From contig NZ_QGGU01000002.1 in NCBI RefSeq assembly GCF_003148745.1, positions 124,001-188,000 on the forward strand: a stretch of DNA of 64,000 nt. The letters run 5' to 3'. The stretch comes from Pleionea mediterranea. Lineage in GTDB: Bacteria > Pseudomonadota > Gammaproteobacteria > Enterobacterales > Kangiellaceae. A program made the translations under genes and the position numbers. The notes beneath the pieces are model-generated. The model saw nothing but the letters and a program-made list of their open reading frames with translations. It searched no databases and was not told the origin of the DNA. Positions 8,454 through 17,165 of the stretch are shown one piece after another. Positions within the stretch are counted from its first letter, which is position 1. Every line of letters begins with the position of its first letter.

Positions 8454-8762
8454 CTATGTTAACTCTAACTGGCTGTCGGATGCCAACACTTCTTCAATAC
8501 GATATTTAAGTTGTGATAAGCGGGAGCTATCGGCCGATGAAGTGTTTTTATCATCGTTTAATAACTCAAATGCGAGATTGAGGGCGGCCATAACCGCAAT
8601 GCGTTCGGTACCAACGACACGGCCGCTGTCGCGAATTTCTTTCATACGACCATCGAGAAAACGCGCGGCGTTCATCAGCTGATCGCGTTGTTCAATGGGG
8701 CTGGAAAACTGATACTCGCGTTCAAGTATGCGCAATGTAACGGAATTTTTGTCTTGGCTCAT
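8454..8762 (-). CDS. zapA: Cell division protein ZapA
   Basis: A 102-residue FtsZ-ring-associated protein. The N-terminal sheet (NSVTLRILEREYQFSSP) and the region AARFLDGRMKEIRDSGRVVGTERIAVMAALNLAFELL are characteristic of ZapA, followed by a coiled-coil tail. It bundles FtsZ filaments at mid-cell. It starts six bases from the stop of the coiled-coil gene upstream and is followed by 6S RNA. Confidence 0.93.
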   Translation of the reverse strand: MSQDKNSVTLRILEREYQFSSPIEQRDQLMNAARFLDGRMKEIRDSGRVVGTERIAVMAALNLAFELLNDDKNTSSADSSRLSQLKYRIEEVLASDSQLELT

Positions 8763-8768
8763 GGCAGA

Positions 8769-8969
8769 CTACTCCATGGTTTTCAGTCGAGTAACGATGG
8801 ACTCGATCTTTTCGGTGGCCAGCTTGTTCTTTTCAAGCAGGCGTGCGCGGTCGGCGATCAGCTCGTCTTGTTTCACTTTCAGCGAGCGGTTTTCCTGCTG
8901 AATTTGATGAAACCTTTCTAAAAGCTGGTCAACGCGCCCTTCAAGTTGAGAAATTTCTGAGTTTTCCAT
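8769..8969 (-). CDS. ZapB-like coiled-coil protein (TIGR02449 type)
   Basis: A 66-residue, almost entirely heptad-patterned protein (ISQLEGRVDQLLERFHQI ... LIADRARLLEKNKLA). Short coiled coils of this type sit directly upstream of zapA in many gammaproteobacteria and correspond to family TIGR02449; a role with ZapA at the division ring is inferred by analogy with ZapB. The six-base gap to zapA indicates co-translation. Confidence 0.82.
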   Translation of the reverse strand: MENSEISQLEGRVDQLLERFHQIQQENRSLKVKQDELIADRARLLEKNKLATEKIESIVTRLKTME

Positions 8970-9021
8970 AGCAAGCTGTTGTTTTTTCTAATGGTTTAAA
9001 TATAGAGCCACGGGCAGTTCG

Positions 9022-9036
9022 GGTCAATGATATAAT
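9022..9036 (+). promoter_or_regulatory. Extended -10 promoter of the ygfB-pepP-ubiH-ubiI operon
   Basis: TATAAT lies at 9031-9036 with an upstream TG one base before it (TGATATAAT), an extended -10. No good -35 is visible. The ygfB ATG is 46 bases further on. Confidence 0.55.
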
Positions 9037-9081
9037 CGCATCTCAACGCAGAAGAGTGGCAAAAAGAGACGAATAATATTT

Positions 9082-9666
9082 ATGATTGGTGAGCAATTAC
9101 TTACTTTTGACGACTTGGAAGACATATTGGCCGAACATGAGTGCGAAACTCAGGCGAGTGAGTTTCAGGGTATGATCTGTGGTTTATTTGCCGGTGGTCT
9201 GGGCAACGACGGTAAAAGCTGGAAGTCGCCTGTGATGCAGCACCTGAACGAAGGTAAGCTGTTTCCTGCCCCTGTTATGTCACAGCTGGATGACTACATT
9301 CAATTTCTCGGTGAACAGCTTGAAAAGGATATTTTTGAGCTCGATTTGTCCATGCCGCCCGAAACAGCATCCATTGAAGAGCGACTTAACAGTATTTGTC
9401 AGTGGAGTCAGGGATTTTTGCTGGGTTATGGTATGCAACTGGGGAATCAGAAGCTTAACAGTGAGGAACTCGACGAAGCGCTGGAAGATCTGATGGAGAT
9501 TTCACAGGTGGATCTGGCTGTTGAAGAAACCGAAGAGATGGAACAAGCTTTGTATACGGTTATTGAACACGTTAGAGTTACGTCGCAAGTGATTTATCTG
9601 GAAACCCGTGGTCAACTGCAGGCCGCGTTGCAACAAATGCAATCCAGTAAACAATCCATTCATTAA
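9082..9666 (+). CDS. ygfB: UPF0149 family protein YgfB
   Basis: A 194-residue acidic, alpha-helical protein with the UPF0149 pattern: an N-terminal helix pair, QGMICGLFAGG, and later WSQGFLLGYGMQLG. YgfB heads the pepP-ubiH-ubiI cluster across gammaproteobacteria. Its biochemical role is not settled; in Pseudomonas it acts as a regulator of gene expression. A 32-base gap to pepP suggests a single operon. The divergent partner is the ZapB-like/zapA unit. Confidence 0.9.
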   Translation: MIGEQLLTFDDLEDILAEHECETQASEFQGMICGLFAGGLGNDGKSWKSPVMQHLNEGKLFPAPVMSQLDDYIQFLGEQLEKDIFELDLSMPPETASIEERLNSICQWSQGFLLGYGMQLGNQKLNSEELDEALEDLMEISQVDLAVEETEEMEQALYTVIEHVRVTSQVIYLETRGQLQAALQQMQSSKQSIH

Positions 9667-9698
9667 CTTTATAATCCTCAATCTGTTGGGAGTCAGTT

Positions 9699-11015
9699 GT
9701 GATCACTAAGCAAGAATTTGCCCGTCGCCGCCATAATTTAATGCAAACAATGGAACAAGGCAGCATCGCCATAGTGGCCTCATCTCAGGAGCTGGTTCGC
9801 AGTCGCGATACCCATTTTATGTTTCGTCAGGACAGTGACTTTCACTATCTGTGTGGTTTTCCGGAGCCTAATGCCGTTCTGGCGTTAATACCCGGTCGCG
9901 AACATGGCGAGTTTGTGCTGTTTTGTAATGATAAAGATCCTCAGCAGGAAACCTGGCATGGTCGGCGTATTGGGCCTGAAGCCGCCTGTGAAAAATACGG
10001 CGCGGATGATGCTTTTCCAATTGATGATATCGATGAAATATTGCCCGGAATGATGGAAGGGCGCCATCGTATTTATTATGAAATGGGCAAGAATACCGGA
10101 CTCGATAATCAGATTATGAGTTGGGTGAATAAAATTCGATCGCAGGTGAAAAAAGGCGCTCAGCCTCCCGGTGAATTTATCGATTTGCGCCATGCGTTGC
10201 ATGATATGCGACTGATTAAATCGGCGGCGGAACAGAAGTTAATGAAACAATCCGCGGAGATTGCCGCAGATGCTCATAAACGGGCCATGCAAGTGTGTAA
10301 ACCGGGCATGACCGAGCTGGAAATTGAAGCTGAACTGCATTACGAATTTACCCGTCAGGGCGCTCGTTTTCCGGCCTACTCTTCGATTGTTGCCAGTGGT
10401 GATAACGCCTGCATTCTGCACTACACCGAAAATCAGAGTAAATTAAAAAATGGCGAAATGTTGTTAATTGATGCAGGCGCCGAGTATCAGGGGTATGCCT
10501 CGGATATCACACGAACCTTCCCCATTAATGGCAAGTTTACCCCGGCACAGAAAGAGCTGTATAACTTGGTACTGGAAGCACAACTTGCCGCCATTGAAAC
10601 CGTAAAGCCGGGCAATCACTGGATGCAGCCTCATGAAGCCGCGGTGGATGTATTAACTGAAGGTATGATCGGGCTTGGTATACTGGAAGGCGACAAGCAA
10701 ACACTGATCGAGCAGGAAGCCTACAAACAGTATTATATGCATAAAACCGGTCACTGGATTGGGCTTGATGTTCACGATGTGGGCGATTACAGCATTGATG
10801 GTGAACCCAGAATGCTGGAGTCCGGAATGGTGTTGACGGTGGAGCCGGCCATCTATATTCCAAAAGACGATGAGGCGGTTGCTAAAAAATACCGCGGTAC
10901 CGGTATTCGAATCGAAGACGATATTGTGGTCACCTCAGACGGGCATGAAGTCCTGAGTGCGGGAGTGGTAAAAACCGTTGAAGAAATTGAAACCCTTATG
11001 TCTATGAGTGCCTAA
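9699..11015 (+). CDS. pepP: Xaa-Pro aminopeptidase
   Basis: A 438-residue metallopeptidase (M24B) removing N-terminal residues followed by proline. The N-terminal creatinase-like domain (RRRHNLMQTM, then SDFHYLCGFPEP) is followed by the pita-bread domain. Metal ligands are seen in LIDAGAEYQGYASDITR (two Asp), GHWIGLDVHDVG (His), TVEPAIYI (Glu) and GTGIRIEDD (Glu). The start is GTG at 9699 with GGGAG upstream. Length and domain order are normal. It belongs to the ygfB-pepP-ubiH-ubiI operon. Confidence 0.95.
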   Translation: MITKQEFARRRHNLMQTMEQGSIAIVASSQELVRSRDTHFMFRQDSDFHYLCGFPEPNAVLALIPGREHGEFVLFCNDKDPQQETWHGRRIGPEAACEKYGADDAFPIDDIDEILPGMMEGRHRIYYEMGKNTGLDNQIMSWVNKIRSQVKKGAQPPGEFIDLRHALHDMRLIKSAAEQKLMKQSAEIAADAHKRAMQVCKPGMTELEIEAELHYEFTRQGARFPAYSSIVASGDNACILHYTENQSKLKNGEMLLIDAGAEYQGYASDITRTFPINGKFTPAQKELYNLVLEAQLAAIETVKPGNHWMQPHEAAVDVLTEGMIGLGILEGDKQTLIEQEAYKQYYMHKTGHWIGLDVHDVGDYSIDGEPRMLESGMVLTVEPAIYIPKDDEAVAKKYRGTGIRIEDDIVVTSDGHEVLSAGVVKTVEEIETLMSMSA

Positions 11016-11118
11016 GTCAGTCGCAATGGTTTGCAGAGAGTACAGAATGTATCAAGAGCCTTATAGCCGTTGAATAGTTCCAGAGTTAAAGATTTCTTGA
11101 GTTAAAGTATCGTAGGGT

Positions 11119-12555
11119 ATGGATAAGGAAAACAGTGTGCAGACCGATAACAAGGTTGAACAGCCAACACATTTAGTCGATACAACACATTACGATGTGA
11201 TCATTGTTGGTGGCGGCATGATTGGTGCCAGTATGGCTCTGGCGCTATCGACTGTTCAGTCACATCAAGACGACCAGTTTCAAGGCGATCAGGCACTGTC
11301 CATTGCCATGGTGGATGCGGTAGCGTTTCAGCAGTCGCCTTCTCCCAGTTTTGATGATCGCAGTGTCGCGCTGTCCTACGGATCAAAAAAAATATTCGAA
11401 ACATTGGGTATCTGGTCGCAACTGTCGAGCGTGTCTGAACCCATCGAGCATATTCATGTGTCAGACAAAGGGCATATGGGGATGTGTCGGCTGCATGCAG
11501 AAGACTATGAGCAAGAGGCCCTTGGGTATGTGGTAGAAAACCGGGCGCTTGGTCAGGTTTTGCATCAGCAGTTGACGCAACGAGGCATCGACATTATTGC
11601 GCCCGCCGAAGTGGTTGCTCTGGATCATAAACAGCACAGCCAAAATACAAAGCTATCTATTATCACGTTAAAACAGCAACAACAAAGGGTTCAATTATCC
11701 AGCCCGTTAATCATTGCTGCCGATGGTGCTCAGTCACCAATGGCAACACGGTTAAACATTGCAAAGCAGCGGTTCGATTACCCGCAAATGGCGGCAATCT
11801 GCAATATAAAAACCTCACAGCTTTTAAGTGGTTGGGCGTTTGAACGTTTTACCGATACAGGACCTCTGGCACTGTTACCTTTATCGAAAAACCGCTATTC
11901 GGTGGTCTGGACCTTTTCTGCCGAACAACGCCAGTCGATGGAAAGCATGGACGATGAATGTTTTAAAGCGGCGTTGCAACAACGTTTTGGTTATCGGGCG
12001 GGCATTATCGAGCAGGTGGGTAAGCGGATCATTTATCCTCTGAGTCTGCAAAAATTACAGCGCGGTTATCGGCACAATACCGTGTTTATTGGTAACGCTT
12101 TGCACAGTGGGCATCCGGTGGCCGGACAAGGTTTTAATTTGGGCTTACGTGATGTGGCACAGCTCGCAGAAACCATTGCTCTGGCTCGGCATTATAATCT
12201 TCCTCTGGCTGATCAAACTCTTCTGGAATATTTCTGGCGACAAAGGCAGAAAGACATTGATGAAACACTGGCCATAACCGATGCCCTGGCGCACCTGTTC
12301 GCCAATCGCAATCGTTTGCTGGTACTGGCCCGAAACTTAAGTTTGAAATGGCTGGATATTATTAAGCCGGCAAAACACCGGTTTGCGGAAAAAGCCATGG
12401 GACTGCGAAACGATATGCCAATGCTGGCAAGGGGATTAGCACTAAGTAATATTCATAAAATGCCGGTGCCCGAAGTTTTAAATAGCTTAATCACCCAAAG
12501 CCAATTGTCATCGCTTAACCAGGATCATAAAAAGGAGTCTTGCCTTGGTGCATAA
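11119..12555 (+). CDS. ubiH: 2-octaprenyl-6-methoxyphenol hydroxylase (ubiquinone synthesis)
   Basis: A 478-residue FAD-dependent monooxygenase. The N-terminal dinucleotide motif VIIVGGGMIGASMALAL, the substrate-side motif DDRSVALSYGS and the C-terminal GNALHSGHPVAGQGFNLG mark it as UbiH; GN rather than GD in the last motif also occurs in E. coli UbiH. It is longer than the E. coli protein (about 390 residues), with roughly 27 extra residues at the N-terminus, glutamine-rich inserts and a longer tail. The N-terminal extension may be a start-site artefact, but no better start is seen. Its end overlaps the next gene. Confidence 0.9.
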   Translation: MDKENSVQTDNKVEQPTHLVDTTHYDVIIVGGGMIGASMALALSTVQSHQDDQFQGDQALSIAMVDAVAFQQSPSPSFDDRSVALSYGSKKIFETLGIWSQLSSVSEPIEHIHVSDKGHMGMCRLHAEDYEQEALGYVVENRALGQVLHQQLTQRGIDIIAPAEVVALDHKQHSQNTKLSIITLKQQQQRVQLSSPLIIAADGAQSPMATRLNIAKQRFDYPQMAAICNIKTSQLLSGWAFERFTDTGPLALLPLSKNRYSVVWTFSAEQRQSMESMDDECFKAALQQRFGYRAGIIEQVGKRIIYPLSLQKLQRGYRHNTVFIGNALHSGHPVAGQGFNLGLRDVAQLAETIALARHYNLPLADQTLLEYFWRQRQKDIDETLAITDALAHLFANRNRLLVLARNLSLKWLDIIKPAKHRFAEKAMGLRNDMPMLARGLALSNIHKMPVPEVLNSLITQSQLSSLNQDHKKESCLGA

Positions 12556-13735
12556 AGTGGATGTGATGATCAACGGTGGCGGTATGGTTGGATTGGCGCT
12601 GGCTAACTTATTACCCGAGTCAGTCTCAGTGTTGGTGATTGAGCCTTTTCCGTCGAAGTCGGTAGACGATTGCTTAACCGACTTGGCTGATCAGTTTGAT
12701 TGCCGTGTTAGTGCTATTTCAAAAAAGTCTCAACAGATTTTGGAAAAAACTCAAGCCTGGCAAGCAATACCCGAACAGCGCATAACGCCTTATCAGAATA
12801 TGAATGTGTGGGAGGCCAATGGCAGCGCTTCATTGCAATTCAGCGCGCAGCAGATTGCAGCGGAAAATCTGGGCAGCATTGTTGAAAATAAATTATTGAG
12901 AGCGGCGTTAATGCAACAGGCGAACAAACGTTCCGGGCTTACGGTGATGCCTTCTAAAGTTACGTCATTTGAAAGAACCGATTCAAAGGTTCTGGCCGAG
13001 CTTGAAACGGGTGATCGGATTGAGGCCTCATTGATGGTTGGCGCTGATGGTGCTTTGTCAAAAACGCGGGACGCATTTAATTTTGAAACCAGTGAACAGG
13101 ATTACCAACAGTTGGCATTGGTGGCTAATATTGAAACGGAACATCCTCATCAGTTCACCGCATGGCAACGTTTTTTAACCAGTGGCCCCATAGCTTACTT
13201 GCCTTTGCCAGATACAAAACAATGTTCCATTGTCTGGTCGGCCAGTCAGTCATTGGCGAGCGAACTATTGGCGTTACCAGAAGCAAAAATGCAATCACGC
13301 ATTGCCGCAGCGCTGGATTATCGTTTAGGCAAAGTTCGATTGCTTACACAATGTCAGTCCTTTCCATTGGTTGCTCGCCACAGCCACCAATATTTGCAGC
13401 CACGAGTGGCGTTAATTGGTGACGCTGCACACACCATTCATCCGCTTGCAGGACAGGGTGTTAATTTGGGCTTTGCCGATGCCGCGCAACTGGCGGAGCA
13501 AATCAGTCAATTACACCGTAATAATAAAGACATAGGATTACTGCTGAATTTACGACCTTTTGAACGGGCAAGAAAAGCCGATAATCATCTGACACAAAAA
13601 GCCATGACCGCACTTAACTGGGTCTATCAACAACAACACCCAGTCATTGTGCTAGCAAGAAACCTGGGTGTTAGTACGATTAATAACAGTCCGGTATTAA
13701 AAAATCAGTTAGTTAAACAGGCGATGGGTCTATAG
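12545..13735 (+). CDS. ubiI: FAD-dependent ubiquinone-synthesis hydroxylase, UbiI/VisC type
   Basis: A 396-residue paralogue of UbiH with VMINGGGMVGLALANLL at the N-terminus, FDCRVSAISKKS, and GDAAHTIHPLAGQGVNLGF near the C-terminus. In E. coli the gene after ubiH is ubiI, which hydroxylates C5 of the ring. The start is TTG at 12545 or the adjacent GTG at 12548; AGGAG at 12534-12538 fits either. It overlaps the ubiH end by about 10 bases, implying translational coupling. The exact ring position attacked cannot be read from the sequence. Confidence 0.85.
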   Translation: MVHKVDVMINGGGMVGLALANLLPESVSVLVIEPFPSKSVDDCLTDLADQFDCRVSAISKKSQQILEKTQAWQAIPEQRITPYQNMNVWEANGSASLQFSAQQIAAENLGSIVENKLLRAALMQQANKRSGLTVMPSKVTSFERTDSKVLAELETGDRIEASLMVGADGALSKTRDAFNFETSEQDYQQLALVANIETEHPHQFTAWQRFLTSGPIAYLPLPDTKQCSIVWSASQSLASELLALPEAKMQSRIAAALDYRLGKVRLLTQCQSFPLVARHSHQYLQPRVALIGDAAHTIHPLAGQGVNLGFADAAQLAEQISQLHRNNKDIGLLLNLRPFERARKADNHLTQKAMTALNWVYQQQHPVIVLARNLGVSTINNSPVLKNQLVKQAMGL

Positions 13736-13795
13736 CGATACTTGTGTAGTGAAAACACTGAAGCGAATACTCATAAGTGATAAATCGGAAACGTC

Positions 13796-13861
13796 AGCTC
13801 AGAAATAATAGTTCTGAAATGATTGTTCTGTAATGATAGCTCTGAAATAATTGTTCTAAAA
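13796..13861. repeat. 14-bp degenerate tandem repeat, about 4.7 copies
   Basis: Successive units read AGCTCAGAAATAAT, AGTTCTGAAATGAT, TGTTCTGTAATGAT and AGCTCTGAAATAAT, then a partial TGTTCTAAAA. The array sits between ubiI and the ceramidase-like gene, just upstream of the latter's ribosome-binding site. Confidence 0.92.
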
Positions 13862-13883
13862 GACGCTAAGGAAGGTGAGCATT

Positions 13884-14711
13884 GTGTTAAACAATACAAA
13901 CAAACTTGATAAGCAAAACATTTCAACCGAAGACTTAGCAAGACGCAAGCAAATGATCGGGCTGATATTATTAGGATTATTATTGTTGCTCTCGGTTATT
14001 GCTCTAGCTGTAATGGGTAAGTTGGCACAAGATCCGAATTACCACTTGTTTTCAGACAGTGTTATTTATTTCTCAATTCCCAATGCACTGAATGTTTTGT
14101 CGAATATACCTTTTGTACTGGTCGGTGCGATTGGAGTAATTTTACTGTTAAAAAATTCAAAACAACGTCGGATCGCACAAAGTAATCGATTAGGTTATTT
14201 AATTTTCTTTGCCGGAATTTTTATGGTCGGCCTAGGATCGGCTTACTATCATTGGGGTCCGAATAATCAAACATTGGTGTGGGACAGGTTGCCCATGACC
14301 ATTGGATTTATGGCGCTTTACTCTGTAATTGTTACTGAGTTTGTGTCAGAAAAACTGGGGCGAATATTATTGTTGCCACTGTTGGTGTTGGGTATTTTTT
14401 CCGTTCTTTACTGGTATGTTACCGAGCTCAATGGCGTGGGCGATTTGCGCTACTATATTGTTGTTCAGTTTTTTCCTATTTTAACCATACCTGTCATATT
14501 AATATTTTTTCACAGTGAATACTCAGGTAAAGCCGGTTATTGGTTATTGATTGCATTTTACGCCCTATCCAAAGTGTTTGAATATTACGACAAGGAAACT
14601 CACGATGCGTTTGTGTATTTGAGTGGTCACAGCATTAAACATATTCTATCGGCATTGGGGATAGCATTGCTGTTAAAAGCATACTCTAATCTTACTGCTA
14701 AAGAACAATAG
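13884..14711 (+). CDS. CREST-superfamily membrane hydrolase (alkaline ceramidase-like)
   Basis: A 275-residue protein with about seven membrane helices. It shows the alkaline-ceramidase/CREST residues: serine and histidine in GLGSAYYHWGP, an aspartate in LVWDRLPM, and the HxxxH pair in SGHSIKHILSALG. Members are zinc-dependent integral-membrane hydrolases; a lipid-amide substrate is likely, but ceramide itself is not implied in a bacterium. The frame is open from a GTG at 13875, but AAGGAAG would overlap that codon; GTG at 13884 (MLNNTNKLDK) has proper spacing and is preferred. It seems monocistronic, with an 8-bp-arm hairpin at 14701-14724 spanning its stop. Confidence 0.8.
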   Translation: MLNNTNKLDKQNISTEDLARRKQMIGLILLGLLLLLSVIALAVMGKLAQDPNYHLFSDSVIYFSIPNALNVLSNIPFVLVGAIGVILLLKNSKQRRIAQSNRLGYLIFFAGIFMVGLGSAYYHWGPNNQTLVWDRLPMTIGFMALYSVIVTEFVSEKLGRILLLPLLVLGIFSVLYWYVTELNGVGDLRYYIVVQFFPILTIPVILIFFHSEYSGKAGYWLLIAFYALSKVFEYYDKETHDAFVYLSGHSIKHILSALGIALLLKAYSNLTAKEQ

Positions 14712-14860
14712 CATTGTTGTTCTTGTCAGGGGTTAAGCACAATTTGCTTGCGATAAGGTTCTCTATTTGAGATTATTGGTCTGATAAGGTTATAAATTAA
14801 CCAGTTTAAGCCATACTTAATATTGATTTTATTCAATCAATTTAAGACGAATTAATCCAC

Positions 14861-14875
14861 GAGGAGCCCCTCATT
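14861..14875 (+). promoter_or_regulatory. Strong ribosome-binding site pointing to an ATT start codon
   Basis: GAGGAG (14861-14866) is followed after six bases by ATT (14873-14875), in frame with the GGDEF protein. No ATG, GTG or TTG lies between the upstream in-frame stop at 14843 and the GTG at 14912. That GTG is 45 bases from this site, far too distant to be served by it. Confidence 0.7.
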
Positions 14876-16963
14876 ATCGTAGCGGACTTTTTTGCAAAGC
14901 TTAGGGTCATTGTGTTGGCAGGGTTAATCGTTTCTTTGTCGAACGCTTCTCTGGCCCAACAGATGCCAAATGCAGATTTGTCTTCAGAACTGAACACAGC
15001 GCTTGAGGAACATGAAAACTCTCCTGATCAGTTGGCGCAATCACTTAAGTTTATTTACGCAAAAGCGATTCTTGATAATAATCTTTATATTGCCGAACAA
15101 GCATTATATTTAAGAGCTTTAAACCTACTCTATGCTCAACAATTTGATGAGTATCAAAACTGGCTGGCGGTGTATAAAAGTTTTTACCGACAGCATAACA
15201 ATGCAAAAACCAAATTTTATATTGAGAAGTTAGAGCTAACCCGACTGTTTTATCAACTGGATTCTCTATCGTTAATTCAACGTGGGGAAGCCCTGTTGCA
15301 AGAATACAATGTACAAGATCTTTCAGAAAAGACGGATCAGGGCGAGCTTAGCATTCATATAACCGATATTGCTGATGTAATAAACTTCATAGGCTTGGCG
15401 GAGCAGGACTTGGGCAGTTACGACAGTGCAATTGAGCGATTTACCAATGCACTGGAGATATATGAAAGGAGTGGCGATAAAGAAAAAGTAGCGGTTGTTT
15501 ATGGCAATATTGCAACGGTTAATGCAGCGATTGGCGATTTAGACACGGCTATGGAATACAATGAAAAATCGATAGAAATAAGTCTGGTAGAAGAGTCTAT
15601 TTATGGTTACTTCCAGAATATGGCAAACCAAGCGAGCTACAATATTTCAAAAAAGAACATATCTTCCGATGGTGAAAGTAAAAAATTCTATCGCAATCAG
15701 GCTGAATCCATTTTACTCGACGTAAAAAATGATGATCGACTAGAACAGTATCCTCGAATTAAAAGCGATATTCTTTACTGGCTGACGTACTTATATCTTG
15801 ATGATGGCAATTTAACATTAGGTGAAAGCTATTTATCGGATCTTTATAAAAGCATTGAGAACAGAGGTGAGCAAGGATACTTAAAACAAGTTAAAGAACT
15901 GGAAGCTTACTTGTTGTTAGAAAAAGGTAATTTTAACAAAGCATTGGATATTTATCAGGATGCTCTTAGCTTTTATCTGGATAACAAAAAGTACGATAAA
16001 GCGCTTGTGACCTTGCAAGATTTAATATGGGCCACTGAAAGACAGCAAGATCATGAGAAAAGTATCGACTATCTTAAGCAGTATGTCGATCTTATGGGGC
16101 AGGTGTTCAATGAAAAGCGCGCTCAAGTACTGGCGGTTGAGCAAGAAAAAAATAACGCCAAATTAAGAGAGCATAAGATTGCTTTGCTGGCGGAACAAAA
16201 TAGAAGCGCAGAACTGAAAATTGCGAATAGAAACTTATGGTTAAAAATGTCCAGTGTTATTGCTGTTCTTATTATTTTGATTATCTGGTTACGATTACGG
16301 GTTAAGCATAAATTATCTGAGCAATACCAGAAAATGAGTTATAAAGATGCGTTAACCAATGTAGGTAATCGATTGTTTTTTCATGAGCATATTGAGCGTG
16401 AGCTGGCAAAAGTTTTAAGAGCGCGCGATCGTCAGTCGGATCAACGGTTGGCGCTGATAATTCTGGATATCGATCATTTTAAAGCGTTTAATGACCAATA
16501 CGGTCACGATGCTGGCGACAGAGTGTTGATAGAGTTTGCAGCACGGTTAAATAGTTCTATCAGGGAAACCGATTTGCTAGCGAGATGGGGTGGAGAAGAA
16601 TTTGTTATTGCTGGGAATGTTAGCAATCAGCAGGAAACATCAAACTACATAAACCGAATACTAACTGCTATTAATTCGAAGCCATTTTATATTGCGGGAA
16701 AAAAACACTCAATCAGCTGCTCCATAGGCGCTGTTGCTTATCCGTTCTTTACTGAAGCGGAAAAAGAGCCAAAATGGACATCTTTATTAACTCTGGCGGA
16801 CTTCGCTTTATATCGGGCAAAAAATACAGGCAGAAACCGCTGGTGTTTATTTGAAAATACTGGCATTAAACAGCACGATAGTTTACAGGCGATAATTGAT
16901 CAAAAGGTAAGCGTGGAGCAGGCTTTATTAAGTAAACAGATCACAGCTATTGAGTCAGAGTGA
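14873..16963 (+). CDS. TPR-containing diguanylate cyclase, likely ATT-initiated
   Basis: A secreted-sensor cyclase of 696 residues. Started at ATT 14873, the N-terminus is a proper signal peptide (VADFFAKLRVIVLAGLIVSL, cleavage after SNASLA). From GTG 14912 it would lack the basic n-region. Then come TPR repeats (about 60-400, e.g. DLGSYDSAIERFTNALEIYE), a coiled coil, one membrane helix (SSVIAVLIILIIWL) and a C-terminal GGDEF domain. The active-site motif GGEEF and the RETD inhibitory site five residues before it are intact, so it should make cyclic di-GMP and be product-inhibited. The periplasmic TPR part probably senses a protein or peptide ligand. Confidence 0.88.
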   Translation: MIVADFFAKLRVIVLAGLIVSLSNASLAQQMPNADLSSELNTALEEHENSPDQLAQSLKFIYAKAILDNNLYIAEQALYLRALNLLYAQQFDEYQNWLAVYKSFYRQHNNAKTKFYIEKLELTRLFYQLDSLSLIQRGEALLQEYNVQDLSEKTDQGELSIHITDIADVINFIGLAEQDLGSYDSAIERFTNALEIYERSGDKEKVAVVYGNIATVNAAIGDLDTAMEYNEKSIEISLVEESIYGYFQNMANQASYNISKKNISSDGESKKFYRNQAESILLDVKNDDRLEQYPRIKSDILYWLTYLYLDDGNLTLGESYLSDLYKSIENRGEQGYLKQVKELEAYLLLEKGNFNKALDIYQDALSFYLDNKKYDKALVTLQDLIWATERQQDHEKSIDYLKQYVDLMGQVFNEKRAQVLAVEQEKNNAKLREHKIALLAEQNRSAELKIANRNLWLKMSSVIAVLIILIIWLRLRVKHKLSEQYQKMSYKDALTNVGNRLFFHEHIERELAKVLRARDRQSDQRLALIILDIDHFKAFNDQYGHDAGDRVLIEFAARLNSSIRETDLLARWGGEEFVIAGNVSNQQETSNYINRILTAINSKPFYIAGKKHSISCSIGAVAYPFFTEAEKEPKWTSLLTLADFALYRAKNTGRNRWCLFENTGIKQHDSLQAIIDQKVSVEQALLSKQITAIESE

Positions 16964-17165
16964 ATCAATCCAGTCTGCTTAATCTAAAGTAGACTTTTAA
17001 CCATTCATTTTTCCTATAAGTTATGCACAATATTATTTTTATTGAAACTATTGTTAGATATAATGCTGAAGGGAAAAGTTAAGATAAGTATCAAGGTAAC
17101 TATTTAAAATAGCTATCACTTTGCAAATCTATCAAGAAAAAATATCAATCAAGGACAGAGTTAAT

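Noticed and set aside
14701-14724. Terminator at the end of the ceramidase-like gene
   Set aside because: AAGAACAA/TTGTTCTT form an eight-pair AT-rich stem, but with no T-run and the stop codon in the loop; too weak to call.
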